A program made the translations under genes and the position numbers. Positions 52,507-62,030 of a stretch of 64,000 nucleotides of DNA are shown piece after piece. This stretch comes from Flavobacteriales bacterium (lineage in GTDB: Bacteria > Bacteroidota > Bacteroidia > Flavobacteriales > UA16), in the NCBI GenBank assembly GCA_028141885.1, contig JAOIQU010000003.1:4209-68208 (forward strand), written 5' to 3'. The notes below the pieces were generated by a model. That model saw only the letters and a list, made by a program, of their open reading frames with translations. It had not been told where the DNA came from and did no database searches. Each line of letters begins with the position of its first letter. Position 1 is the first letter of the stretch.

Positions 52507-52514
52507 TATCTTTG
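52507..52514 (+). promoter_or_regulatory. -7 box TATCTTTG, 4 nt before rlmN
   Basis: TATCTTTG-CCCC-ATG, a full consensus match with the recurrent 4-nt gap. Confidence 0.6.
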
Positions 52515-52518
52515 CCCC

Positions 52519-53607
52519 ATGGGCCAAGCCTTGCCAGACATCCGCACCCTCTCCTCGGAGGCATTGAGAAGTGCGCTCGTGGAGATGGGCGAGAAGTCGT
52601 TCCGCAGCAAGCAGGTGGAGGAGTGGTTGTGGACACATGCCGCAGGCTCGTTCGAAGACATGACGTCACTGGGCAAAGGGCTTCGTGCCAAATTGGAGGC
52701 GTCGTTTTCGTTGGCGAGGATCGATCAAGTGGAAGCCCAGCACAGCAAAGACGGCACGGTCAAGTGCGCCTTCCAAATTGACGGTGACGCCCACCGGGTC
52801 GTCGAAGGGGTGTTGATCCCAACCACCAAACGTCTGACGGCGTGCATCAGTTCTCAAGTGGGGTGCAGCTTGGCCTGCAAGTTTTGTGCAACGGGCCGGC
52901 TCAAACTGTTGAAGAACCTCACTGCAGGAGACATGTTTGACCAAGTCCAAATGCTCAACGTCTTGGCGCATCAGCAATACGACAAGGGGTTGTCCAACAT
53001 CGTGTACATGGGCATGGGCGAGCCGCTGTTGAATTATCGAAACGTCCTTGAGTCGGTCGACCGCATCACAGGCACGCCAGGGCTGGCCATGTCGCCCAAG
53101 CGAATCACCATCTCCACGGCGGGCATTGCCAAGGCCATCAAGCGCCTTGGAGACGACGAGGTCAAGTTCAACCTGGCGCTCAGTTTACACGCGGCCAACG
53201 ACGCCAAGCGCAACCACATCATGGCGATCAACGAGACCAACAACTTGGCGGTGTTGGCTGAAGCGTTGCGTCATTTTGTGGACAAGACCGGCACCCGCCC
53301 GACGTTCGAATTCATTGTGTTCAAAGACTTCAATGACGGTCTCGAGGATGCGCGTGAGCTCGCACAATTCTGCAAGCACATCCCGTGCAAAATCAACCTC
53401 ATTGAATACAACCCCATCGACGACGGGGAATTCCAACAAACGACGCCGGAGCGGCTGAATGATTTCGTGGCCTTGCTCGAAGACCGCAACCTCATCGTCA
53501 ATGTGCGCCGTTCACGCGGCAAGGACATTGATGCTGCGTGCGGACAGCTCGCCAACAAAAACGCGGCGGGCGAAGAGGCGCCAAGAAAGGAAGTCAGTCG
53601 AGCTTGA
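52519..53607 (+). CDS. rlmN: 23S rRNA/tRNA adenine-C2 methyltransferase RlmN (radical SAM)
   Basis: 362 aa. Methylates A2503 of 23S rRNA and A37 of some tRNAs. The radical SAM cysteines are 116, 120 and 123 in CSLACKFC, preceded by [14 protein letters not shown] follows near residue 165. The C-terminal Cys of the catalytic pair lies in [10 protein letters not shown]. Its 3' end overlaps convergent lepA by 14 nt. Confidence 0.96.
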   Translation: MGQALPDIRTLSSEALRSALVEMGEKSFRSKQVEEWLWTHAAGSFEDMTSLGKGLRAKLEASFSLARIDQVEAQHSKDGTVKCAFQIDGDAHRVVEGVLIPTTKRLTACISSQVGCSLACKFCATGRLKLLKNLTAGDMFDQVQMLNVLAHQQYDKGLSNIVYMGMGEPLLNYRNVLESVDRITGTPGLAMSPKRITISTAGIAKAIKRLGDDEVKFNLALSLHAANDAKRNHIMAINETNNLAVLAEALRHFVDKTGTRPTFEFIVFKDFNDGLEDARELAQFCKHIPCKINLIEYNPIDDGEFQQTTPERLNDFVALLEDRNLIVNVRRSRGKDIDAACGQLANKNAAGEEAPRKEVSRA

Positions 53608-55384
53608 GTACCGCGAGGAAGGCCGATTGAGGCACTTCCACGGTGCCGATTTGGCGCATGCGCTTCTTGCCCTTTTTCTGCTTTTCGAGCAGCTTCCGTT
53701 TCCGTGTGATGTCCCCTCCGTAACACTTCGCGGTGACGTCTTTCCGGACGGCGGAAATGGTCTCTCGGGCGATGATTTTCGCACCGATGGCCGCCTGCAA
53801 GGCAATCATGAACTGTTGCCTTGGAATGAGTTCCTTCAGCTTGATGCAGATCTTCTTGCCGAGGTTGTGGGCGTGGTCCCTGTGGATCAGGGCACTCAAA
53901 GCATCGACCTGGTCTCCGTTCAACAGGATGTCCATCTTCACCAGGTTGCTCTGCTTGTAGCCGTCTGGGAAGTAGTCGAAGGACGCGTATCCGCGGGAGA
54001 TGGTTTTCAGCTTGTCGTAAAAGTCAAAGACGATTTCCCCCAAGGGCATGCTGAAGGTGAGTTCCACCCGGTCTGACGTGAGGTAGACCTGGTTCGACAA
54101 GACGCCACGCTTTTCGATGCACAAACTCATCACGGGGCCGACGTATTCGCTTTTCGTGATGATTTGAGCTTTGATGAACGGCTCTTCCACAAAATCGAGG
54201 TGATTGGCGTCGGGCAAATCGCTCGGATTCATGATCTCGAGTTTCTCGCCTTTCTTGGTGTACGCCTTGTAACCCACGTTGGGCACCGTGGTGATCACCG
54301 TCATGTTGAACTCGCGTTCAAGTCGTTCCTGGATGATCTCCATGTGGAGCATGCCGAGGAAGCCACAACGGAAGCCAAACCCGAGCGCCGCCGAGCTTTC
54401 AGGCTCAAACACCAGAGATGCATCGTTAAGCTGGAGCTTTTCCATGGAGGCGCGAAGTTCTTCGTAGTCCTCGGTGTCCACGGGGTAGATGCCCGCAAAG
54501 ACCATGGGCTTGACGTCCTCAAAACCCTGAACCGCTTCCTGGCAGGGCCGTTCTTTTTGAGTTAGCGTGTCGCCCACCTTCACCTCTTTTGCGTTTTTGA
54601 TGCCAGAGATGATGTAGCCGACATCGCCAGCAGCGAGCTGCTTTTTGGGGACGAGGTCCAGGCCCAAAATGCCAATCTCGTCGGCATCGTATTCCTTCCC
54701 AGTGGCGACAAACTTGACCTTGTCTCCTTTGTTGATGGTGCCGTTCAACACGCGGAAGTAGGCAATGATGCCGCGGAAGCTGTTGAAGACGGAGTCGAAA
54801 ATCATGGCCTGCAGAGGCGCTTCAGGGTCGCCTTTCGGGGCGGGCACCCGGTCGACGATGGCTTCGAGGATGCCCTCCACGCCCATGCCCGTCTTGCCGG
54901 ACGCGGGCAAAATGTCTCCCATGTCGCACCCAATGAGATCCACGATTTGCTCGCCGACCACTTCTGGATCGGCAGAATCGAGGTCCATTTTGTTCAGGAC
55001 GGGGATGATTTCGAGGTCGTGCTCGAGGGCGAGGTAGAGGTTGCTGATGGTTTGGGCTTCGATGCCTTGGGTGGCATCCACAATCAACAAAGCTCCTTCG
55101 CACGCGGCGATGGAACGGGACACCTCGTAGCTGAAGTCGACGTGACCCGGGGTGTCAATGAGGTTGAAGATGTATTCTTGGCCATCTTTCCCTTTGTAGT
55201 TCATTTGGATGGCGTGGCTCTTGATGGTGATGCCTCGCTCACGCTCGAGGTCCATGTCGTCGAGCGTTTGTTCTTGCAATTCCCGGTCGGAAATGGTGCC
55301 CGTCGTTTGGAGCAAACGATCGGCCAGGGTGCTTTTCCCGTGGTCGATGTGGGCGATGATGCAGAAATTGCGAATGTTCTTCAT
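53594..55384 (-). CDS. lepA: Elongation factor 4 (LepA GTPase)
   Basis: 596 aa from ATG 55384, giving the family's start [23 protein letters not shown]-binding motifs: AHIDHGKST (11-19), DTPGHVDF and NKMD. The LepA C-terminal domain, with [22 protein letters not shown], identifies it over EF-G. The first ATG after the upstream promoter-like TACCTTCG (55445-55452, minus) is actually 55426, which would add 14 residues; family conservation favours 55384. Convergent with rlmN. Confidence 0.95.
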   Translation of the reverse strand: MKNIRNFCIIAHIDHGKSTLADRLLQTTGTISDRELQEQTLDDMDLERERGITIKSHAIQMNYKGKDGQEYIFNLIDTPGHVDFSYEVSRSIAACEGALLIVDATQGIEAQTISNLYLALEHDLEIIPVLNKMDLDSADPEVVGEQIVDLIGCDMGDILPASGKTGMGVEGILEAIVDRVPAPKGDPEAPLQAMIFDSVFNSFRGIIAYFRVLNGTINKGDKVKFVATGKEYDADEIGILGLDLVPKKQLAAGDVGYIISGIKNAKEVKVGDTLTQKERPCQEAVQGFEDVKPMVFAGIYPVDTEDYEELRASMEKLQLNDASLVFEPESSAALGFGFRCGFLGMLHMEIIQERLEREFNMTVITTVPNVGYKAYTKKGEKLEIMNPSDLPDANHLDFVEEPFIKAQIITKSEYVGPVMSLCIEKRGVLSNQVYLTSDRVELTFSMPLGEIVFDFYDKLKTISRGYASFDYFPDGYKQSNLVKMDILLNGDQVDALSALIHRDHAHNLGKKICIKLKELIPRQQFMIALQAAIGAKIIARETISAVRKDVTAKCYGGDITRKRKLLEKQKKGKKRMRQIGTVEVPQSAFLAVLKLD

Positions 55385-55444
55385 GTCCAAAAGTTCCTGC
55401 GCAAGACGGCGACCGAGGTCATTCATGGGCACCGAATGCACGTG

Positions 55445-55452
55445 CGAAGGTA
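55445..55452 (-). promoter_or_regulatory. -7-like box TACCTTCG of lepA
   Basis: On the minus strand TACCTTCG, one mismatch to the consensus, 60 nt before the conserved LepA start and 18 nt before an in-frame ATG at 55426. Confidence 0.4.
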
Positions 55453-55481
55453 CTTCTAGATTAACCCGCGCGCGAGTTTGT

Positions 55482-55489
55482 TATCTTTA
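55482..55489 (+). promoter_or_regulatory. -7 box TATCTTTA of the large T9SS type-B gene
   Basis: TATCTTTA, one mismatch, 67 nt before ATG 55557, leaving a longer leader. Confidence 0.4.
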
Positions 55490-55556
55490 CGGGCCGCGCA
55501 ATGGGAACCTTTTGCCCATCGCACAGCGTTCTGTTCACAACCTACTGCCCGAATCT

Positions 55557-58500
55557 ATGACCCGAGCCCTTCCAACTCACGTCTTGTCGACCCTGTTTGT
55601 TTTGTCCGTGTTGGCGTTTGCGCCGACCACGGCCCAAGTCACGTTCGAAGAGAACAGAACGGCCAAGCAGATTCTAGACAGCTACGATTCTTTTGAGCGT
55701 GCGGTGCTGCATATGACGCGTGACGAGTGGGAAGTGGTGCGCGCTTGGGAAGGCTTTGACGAAGAGCGGTACTTGACCTTCCTGCACGAATACCATGACA
55801 GTTTCGATGTGGAGCGCGCCTGGAACAAGGAGTTGCGGTTGCAGAAAATCATGGAAGACGACGCGTGTGGTTGCTGGATTGAGCCGGACGACTCTTACAC
55901 CACGATGGTGCCACCTCCAGGACTTGGTGGTTTGGGCCCCAATGAAATGGCATGGGCCAACCAAGGTGGCGCGGGGTGGAATGTGGACTGCGCGTCAGAA
56001 CCCATCCCCGTTTCTGCGTCTGGGGCATGGACTTTCGACTTGTACGGTGCCACTTATGGCAATTTTTACGTGAATTCAAAGGGCCAGATTTCTTTTGGTG
56101 GCGATGTCATTGACTGGACACCGACTGGCTTTCCTGCAGCGGAATACAACCAAATCGCAGGATACTGGCAGGACACGGACATCCGTTCGGTTGGCGAAAT
56201 CAAATGGAAGCGCACAGCAGATGCTGTCTACGTCAACTACATCGACGTGGGGTATTACAACAACCAGGACAACCTGACCAACAGCTTCCAGATCATCATC
56301 ACCTACCCAGAAAGTGGCGTTCTGCCAGAAGGCAGCAACGCGCAGGTGTGCTACCTCGACATGAACTGGTCACACGGAGACGTCAATGGTTCGGGGGGTT
56401 GTTGTGGCACGGACCCAGGGGTGACCGGCGCCGACGGCGATGACACCAGCCCCAATGTGAATGCAAGCCCCCACGTGCAGTTTGGCCGATTCAATTTGCC
56501 AGACGACACCTACAACGGTCCCTACGGCATCGGCGATGACGAACAGGACGGGATCAACTGGTTGGACTTCAAATTCTTCAACATCAACACGGCTGAAAGC
56601 ACCAACAACCTGAATCCGGTTGCGACAGAAAACCTCGGTTGCGACACCATCACCTTGTGCTTGGGCCAAAGCACGTCATTGGATGTGGCTTTCTTGGGCC
56701 CGGAGCCAGGTCAAACAGTCAATGTGACCGTGGAGGAGTCTTTGACTGGAGCCAGTTCCATTGACGGCTTGGGCTCAACCAATGGTGAAACGGCTACGGT
56801 CACCGGCACGTTCAATGCTGCGTCGGCCGGTTTGAACACGGTCACCATCACCGCCACAGACAGCGACGGTGCAACCACCCAACTGGACATTGTCATCAAC
56901 GTGCTTGGGATCAACCCTCCATCCATCGAGGTGGCGTCTCCGACAGGCGAGGAGTTTGGCATTTGTGCTGGCGCCGAGTTGGCGGTTGTGGCCAACTCAC
57001 TAGGTGGGGACGAGCCGGTCTCAGACTGGAGTTGGAATTTGAACAGCTCATACTGGGATGAGAATGAGGCCACGATTCCATTCGGAGGCACGTTCGTAGT
57101 CACAGGTGAAACTGCAGGAGGCTGTGTGGTGCGGGAGTCGTTCGAAGTGTTCCAAACGCCTTACTACCTGCCCACGGTTGAGGGAACGCTGCAAGCCGTT
57201 TGCCCAGGGGACTCTGTGTTCGTGGAGGTGATTCCCGACGACGATGAGAATTTCGTGTCGTACGAATGGGTGCCCAATTGGAACAACGGTGGAGGTGAGG
57301 TCCTGGAAGACCTCGGCTCAGGCGCATGGCTCTCTGCTGGCATCTACCAAGTCGTCGTGGCGGATGAAGGCGGCTGTGAGGGGCGCAGAACGTTTTTGTT
57401 GAGCCAAACGGCGGCGTCCATTCCAGAGGAACTGAACGTGACTGCGTTGTGCGGAGATGAGGCTTTTGATCCAGTGGAATTCACGGGCGGGTTTGCTTCA
57501 CCATCGGAGGGATTCTTGAGTTTCCAATTGTCAGGCAGCACGGGCAATGGCTGGGGAGGCTCGTACTTGGACGTTCAAATCATCCACGAAGATGGCACGG
57601 TGACCACGAGCACCGTATCGCTGGCCTCAGGCACCTTTGCCAACATCAACGACGATCCGGATTTGGCCATCGTGTACGGCGACAGCATTCAGGTCACCTA
57701 CATCAGTGCAGATCCGTCCAACGACGAATTCAACACCTTCGACATGTTCAATTGTGTGCAGAACTGCATCGGAGACAACGCCAACTCATGCACAACTTTC
57801 GACGACCTGTCCTCTGGCCTGTTGTTCTACGGCCCAGCGCTGTGTCAAGTGCAGCCGGCGTTGGGGGCGTGGGAGGAGACCTCGAACTTGGGCAACAACA
57901 CATTTGCCAGCCTCGACACCTTCAACACGGTGTGGTCGGCAACGGAATTTGGGTTGTACGAACTCTGCTTCACCGAGAACGAATGCGGCATCGAGTCGTG
58001 TTATGAAGTGGAGGTCAGCGACGTTCCTGCCATCGAGCTGAGCGAGGGTGATGAGGTTTGGGTGTGTGGCGACGACATCCTTGATTTGACGGCATTCGTC
58101 ACCGATCCGGGAGGGGCGGCGTCCATCAATTGGCCTTATCCGGGCAACGACGATGTGACCCAAAACGACTACACTTGGACCCAATACAGCACGCCTACTT
58201 TGGTGGTGACCGTCACCAATGGTTGTGGGGAAGCAACCGACCAAGTGGCGGTGACGGCCGTGCCGGAGCCCCTGTTGGAAGACGCCTTCATCTGCGAAGA
58301 GGGTACGTTCATTGAGCTTGACCCCATCACAGGAGACCAAAACACGGATTTCGTGTACAACTGGTCTTACAATGGCAACGATCAACCGGATGTGCAAGAC
58401 AACGAATGGGAGGTTGGTGCCTCGGGAGTGTATTGTGTGACGACTCCCTTTGAGGAGTGCCCTCCCTCTTTCGACGATAGCGATTGTGGGTTTGTGGACA

Positions 58501-59384
58501 TCGTGAGCCAGTTGGATCCGGACCTCGTGTTTGATGGTGGCGCCACCACGGATTGCGATGGAGGAGGCATCGAGCCAGGTGCTGACGCCGTCCTGGGTGT
58601 CAGCGAGGCGTTCATGTTTCAGTACCCAGATTACACCATCACGTGGCCGGATGGAACGGAGACTACTGCAGACCCTGTGCACGAGTGGATCATTCCCGAG
58701 GAGTCGGAGTTGAACAACACCACCATCTGCGTGGAAGTTGCGGATCCATACGGGTGTGACCCGCAGGAGGTGTGCGGTTTGGTGTTCATTGGAGACGTAC
58801 CGACATGGGACCCTCAGCCAACCTACTCTGGGGCACTGTCCCTGTGTCCTGAGCAACCAGAAACGTTGGATTTGAATGCAAACTTCACCGTGGACGGCTA
58901 TGCGGATTACACTTGGTCCGTGACATGTGCCACGTCTGAAGGCGAAGACACCTTGGTCACGTTTGAATGGGAGAACGTGGTGGACGTCTTGGGGGAGATG
59001 TTCCCTCAAACTTGCTGGGGTTACACCCTGGATCTCACCGCGTCGATTGCGAATCCTTGCTTGGCTTCGGGTCTGCAGCACGACTACAGCGTGGTGGTGG
59101 ACAATTGTGAAATCTTGCCAGTGAACGTGTTCACACCGCGAGACGGCAACGACAAGAACAACGCCTTCATCATCATGGGCCTCGAGCCTTGGGAGGACGA
59201 CGAAGAAGGCGTGTTGGTGCGCATTTTCAATCGCTGGGGCAACCTGGTTTACGAGAACCCGAGGTACAGAAACGGAAGCCCTTGGTATGGAGACGATGCG
59301 GCAGACGGGGTGTACTTCTACACCATCCTGTTGCCCAACGGCGATGAGAAGACAGGCACGGTCAACATTTTCCGTTTCCGCTGA
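55557..59384 (+). CDS. Very large secreted protein with gliding-motility (T9SS type B) C-terminal domain
   Basis: 1275 aa from ATG 55557. The signal peptide ends near PTTAQ. After a charged helical stretch (about 25-100), residues about 120-355 form a NIDO/adhesin-like beta domain (GWNVDCASEPIPVSASGAWTFDLYGATYGNFYVNSKGQISFGG, QIAGYWQDTDIRSVGEIKWKR). Many acidic, Cys-containing Ig-like repeats follow (about 360-1170). The type-B T9SS domain ends it (LPVNVFTPRDGNDKNNAF, IFNRWGNLVYENPRYRNG). Probably a cell-surface adhesin or gliding component; no enzyme motif is seen. The reading frame is open upstream to 55209, but that part overlaps lepA. radA starts 11 nt after its stop. Confidence 0.87.
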   Translation: MTRALPTHVLSTLFVLSVLAFAPTTAQVTFEENRTAKQILDSYDSFERAVLHMTRDEWEVVRAWEGFDEERYLTFLHEYHDSFDVERAWNKELRLQKIMEDDACGCWIEPDDSYTTMVPPPGLGGLGPNEMAWANQGGAGWNVDCASEPIPVSASGAWTFDLYGATYGNFYVNSKGQISFGGDVIDWTPTGFPAAEYNQIAGYWQDTDIRSVGEIKWKRTADAVYVNYIDVGYYNNQDNLTNSFQIIITYPESGVLPEGSNAQVCYLDMNWSHGDVNGSGGCCGTDPGVTGADGDDTSPNVNASPHVQFGRFNLPDDTYNGPYGIGDDEQDGINWLDFKFFNINTAESTNNLNPVATENLGCDTITLCLGQSTSLDVAFLGPEPGQTVNVTVEESLTGASSIDGLGSTNGETATVTGTFNAASAGLNTVTITATDSDGATTQLDIVINVLGINPPSIEVASPTGEEFGICAGAELAVVANSLGGDEPVSDWSWNLNSSYWDENEATIPFGGTFVVTGETAGGCVVRESFEVFQTPYYLPTVEGTLQAVCPGDSVFVEVIPDDDENFVSYEWVPNWNNGGGEVLEDLGSGAWLSAGIYQVVVADEGGCEGRRTFLLSQTAASIPEELNVTALCGDEAFDPVEFTGGFASPSEGFLSFQLSGSTGNGWGGSYLDVQIIHEDGTVTTSTVSLASGTFANINDDPDLAIVYGDSIQVTYISADPSNDEFNTFDMFNCVQNCIGDNANSCTTFDDLSSGLLFYGPALCQVQPALGAWEETSNLGNNTFASLDTFNTVWSATEFGLYELCFTENECGIESCYEVEVSDVPAIELSEGDEVWVCGDDILDLTAFVTDPGGAASINWPYPGNDDVTQNDYTWTQYSTPTLVVTVTNGCGEATDQVAVTAVPEPLLEDAFICEEGTFIELDPITGDQNTDFVYNWSYNGNDQPDVQDNEWEVGASGVYCVTTPFEECPPSFDDSDCGFVDIVSQLDPDLVFDGGATTDCDGGGIEPGADAVLGVSEAFMFQYPDYTITWPDGTETTADPVHEWIIPEESELNNTTICVEVADPYGCDPQEVCGLVFIGDVPTWDPQPTYSGALSLCPEQPETLDLNANFTVDGYADYTWSVTCATSEGEDTLVTFEWENVVDVLGEMFPQTCWGYTLDLTASIANPCLASGLQHDYSVVVDNCEILPVNVFTPRDGNDKNNAFIIMGLEPWEDDEEGVLVRIFNRWGNLVYENPRYRNGSPWYGDDAADGVYFYTILLPNGDEKTGTVNIFRFR

Positions 59385-59395
59385 GGAAGGCACCG

Positions 59396-60760
59396 GTGGC
59401 CAAAGTCAAAACGCGATACGTCTGTTCGGAATGCGGACATGTTCACCCCCAATGGGTGGGCCAGTGCGCGCAATGCAAATCTTGGAATACGCTTGAAGAG
59501 GAATCGGTAGGCCCCGTGTCACAACGGGCGGCGCGGTCAGGACTGACAGCCCTTCAAAAGCCCAAAATCAGGCCGCTGGCTGAAGTTCAAGTTTCGGAGT
59601 TGCCCCGCTTGGACATGGGCGATCAGGAGTTGAATCGCGTGCTCGGAGGTGGGGCCGTCCCTGGTGGGGTCGCGCTGCTAGGCGGTGAGCCGGGCATTGG
59701 CAAGTCCACGCTGATGCTTCAGGTGGCCCTTCAGGTTGGCCAAAAGGGAGCCAAAGTCCTGTACATCAGTGGAGAGGAGAGTGCCGAGCAGGTGAGGATG
59801 CGCGCCAACAGGCTGGGGAGCATTGCGCCGTCCGTGTTGATTTTCCCGCAAACGCAGGTGCCGGCGATTCTGGACGCGTTGCGCACGGAAGACCCTGCCG
59901 TGGTGGTGGTGGACTCCATCCAAACGCTCGACCACCCCGATCAAGATGGCGTGCCTGGATCTGTGGGCCAAATCAGAGAATCCGCCGCCGCATTGACCAC
60001 TTGGTCAAAGTCGACAGGCACCCCGTTGTTCATGGTGGGTCACATCACCAAAGAGGGCTCGCTCGCTGGGCCCAAAGTCCTGGAGCACATGGTGGACGTC
60101 GTCCTTCAGTTTGAAGGGGATCGGCATCATGCGTACCGGATGTTGCGTGCGGCCAAAAACCGTTTTGGGACCACGGCCGAGTTGGGCATTTATGAGATGA
60201 CAGGGGAGGGATTGTCTGCAGTGGATCATCCAAGTGAGGTGTTGTTGGGCGAGAGGGGCGATGCGAGCAGCGGTTCGGCTGTGGCCGTCTCCCTGCAGGG
60301 TGTTCGTCCGCTTCTTGTGGAGATTCAGGCTCTGGTGAGTACAGCGGTGTATGGCACCCCCCAACGTTCCGGCACTGGATTTGATTTGAGGAGGCTGAAC
60401 ATGTTGTTGGCCGTCTTAGAAAAGCGATGCGGCTTCAAGCTCGGCCAATTTGATGTGTTCTTGAACGTGGCGGGTGGGCTGAAAATTCAGGACCCCGCGA
60501 ACGACTTGGCGGTGGTGGCTGCGATCCTCAGTTCGAGCTTGGACTTGACGTTGGACAATCGGACGTGTTTCGCGGGCGAAGTGGGTCTCAATGGTGAGAT
60601 TCGGCCAGTGGCCCGGTTGGAGCAACGGATGGCTGAAGCGTCGCGGTTGGGCATGGAGCGCATGCTCGTGTCTGGACACGGATCGCACCCCAAGGCGCCC
60701 AAAGGCTTGACGATCATTTCTGTCAAGCGTGTGAATGAAGTTCAGCGCGTGGTGTTCTGA
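59396..60760 (+). CDS. radA: DNA repair protein RadA (Sms)
   Basis: 454 aa from GTG 59396. A DnaB-like helicase that promotes branch migration in recombination. The N-terminal zinc finger (CSECGHVHPQWVGQCAQC) precedes Walker A GEPGIGKST (about 97-105). The RadA-specific KNRFG lies near 253, and the C-terminal Lon-protease-like domain has GLNGEIRPVARLEQR. GTG is the only start that gives the canonical AKVKTRYVCSECG. Convergent with rsmI, overlapping by 19 nt. Confidence 0.96.
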   Translation: MAKVKTRYVCSECGHVHPQWVGQCAQCKSWNTLEEESVGPVSQRAARSGLTALQKPKIRPLAEVQVSELPRLDMGDQELNRVLGGGAVPGGVALLGGEPGIGKSTLMLQVALQVGQKGAKVLYISGEESAEQVRMRANRLGSIAPSVLIFPQTQVPAILDALRTEDPAVVVVDSIQTLDHPDQDGVPGSVGQIRESAAALTTWSKSTGTPLFMVGHITKEGSLAGPKVLEHMVDVVLQFEGDRHHAYRMLRAAKNRFGTTAELGIYEMTGEGLSAVDHPSEVLLGERGDASSGSAVAVSLQGVRPLLVEIQALVSTAVYGTPQRSGTGFDLRRLNMLLAVLEKRCGFKLGQFDVFLNVAGGLKIQDPANDLAVVAAILSSSLDLTLDNRTCFAGEVGLNGEIRPVARLEQRMAEASRLGMERMLVSGHGSHPKAPKGLTIISVKRVNEVQRVVF

Positions 60761-61434
60761 TCGGCGGCCCCCAAGACCACAACGTATTCTCCGCGGGGCG
60801 GTTGGGAATCAAGCACGACCTTGAGCGCTTGCACGGTGCCACGGAGGGTCTCCTCATGGAGTTTTGAAATCTCCCTGCACAACGCCACGGGACGGTCCCC
60901 TGCGCCTAGGTTGTCGAGTTGATCCAGGAGTTTGGTCACGCGATGGGGACTCTCGTAGAGCACCACGGTGCACGGCAACTCCAACAAGGCCAAAAGCCGC
61001 TTCTGGCGTCCCTTTTTGTGTGGCAGAAAACCCTCGAAGTAAAATCGATCGCAAGGAAGGCCGGACGTGACCAAGGCTGGAACAAAGGCCGTCGCACCCG
61101 GCAAGCATTCCACCTTCACCCCGGCGTCCACGCATGCGCGGACAAGGAGAAAACCGGGGTCGGAGATGCCCGGCGTGCCCGCATCTGAGCACAAGGCCAT
61201 CGTGACGCCCCCCTGCAGCTGTCCAATGATTCCCTCCAAAGCACGATGTTCGTTGTGCTGATGAAAGGACTTCAATGGGGTGTCGACCCCAAAGTGCCTC
61301 AGCAATTTGCCTGTGGTGCGGGTGTCCTCGGCCAAGACGAGATGCGCCTCTTGAAGCACCTCCAGCGCCCGTGGCGTCATGTCGCCCAAATTACCCACAG
61401 GGGTTGGCACAACAACCAATGTTCCGCCGCTCAT
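60742..61434 (-). CDS. rsmI: 16S rRNA (cytidine-1402-2'-O)-methyltransferase RsmI
   Basis: 230 aa. SAM-dependent tetrapyrrole-methylase-fold enzyme that methylates C1402. Motifs: LVVVPTPVGNLGDMTPRALEVL at the N terminus, VLAEDTRTTGKLLRHF, LCSDAGTPGISDPG (about 80-93) and YESPHRVTKLLDQL. Somewhat shorter than E. coli RsmI (about 286 aa), lacking part of the C-terminal domain. Its start overlaps the stop of the next minus-strand gene by 4 nt. Confidence 0.94.
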   Translation of the reverse strand: MSGGTLVVVPTPVGNLGDMTPRALEVLQEAHLVLAEDTRTTGKLLRHFGVDTPLKSFHQHNEHRALEGIIGQLQGGVTMALCSDAGTPGISDPGFLLVRACVDAGVKVECLPGATAFVPALVTSGLPCDRFYFEGFLPHKKGRQKRLLALLELPCTVVLYESPHRVTKLLDQLDNLGAGDRPVALCREISKLHEETLRGTVQALKVVLDSQPPRGEYVVVLGAADQNTTR

Positions 61435-62027
61435 GAAACGAAAGTGCGCATGATTCGTTTGGCAAACGCCTCTTTCAACGCCTCCGCTTCAGGGGCGTCG
61501 TGTGCGCAAAGGGATTCTTGAAACATAGCAAAGGCTTCTTCTTGTGTGGAAGCTTTCGACAACTTGGACAAGAGCGTGCTGAACACCTCTTCGTTCCCAC
61601 CAAACAGGGTGCTGGTGAATTGGGCACGATCCAAAATGCTCATGCCTTCGGCCACACTGCTGAGCGGTTGCAAGGCCAACTTTTCGGCAAGCGTCAATTC
61701 CCCGATGGAGGACAGCAAGTCCACTTGGGTCGGAGGCTCTGCCTCTCCTTTTTCCTCAGGGGTCAACAACCGATTGACTGCGGGCTCAGAATGGACTTCT
61801 TCTTCGGGGGGTGCAGAAGGTTGAGTCGTGGAGGGCGCCTCGCTCGGTGCCGGGGCCTGTGGGCCATGAATCGCCTTCCGCACGGCGGCCGCTTCGTGCA
61901 GTGCACGCGTCGCGTCCAGGAACGCGCTCAACAACTCCAGGGTCCAACCCTCTTGCCGAGCCGCATCGAGGACTTCTTGGCACTGCACCAATTGCGCCTG
62001 TGCATCGGAAAAGTCAGGGTGGTTCAT
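61431..62027 (-). CDS. Uncharacterised protein with Pro/Glu linker and conserved C-terminal helical domain
   Basis: 198 aa, no signal peptide, so cytoplasmic. N-terminal helices (about 1-55) are followed by a low-complexity Pro/Ala/Glu/Ser linker (about 56-100). A C-terminal helical segment carries GMSILDRAQFTSTLFGGNEEVFSTLLSKL (about 135-163). That last pattern resembles a short domain common in hypothetical proteins of Bacteroidota. It is co-encoded with rsmI (4-nt overlap) and begins 3 nt after the AsmA-like gene. Function unknown. Confidence 0.78.
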   Translation of the reverse strand: MNHPDFSDAQAQLVQCQEVLDAARQEGWTLELLSAFLDATRALHEAAAVRKAIHGPQAPAPSEAPSTTQPSAPPEEEVHSEPAVNRLLTPEEKGEAEPPTQVDLLSSIGELTLAEKLALQPLSSVAEGMSILDRAQFTSTLFGGNEEVFSTLLSKLSKASTQEEAFAMFQESLCAHDAPEAEALKEAFAKRIMRTFVS

Positions 62028-62030
62028 GGC

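Noticed and set aside
57786..59393. 535-codon minus-strand reading frame
   Set aside because: Antisense of the T9SS type-B gene, whose signal peptide and sorting domain prove the plus strand; no recognisable protein features.
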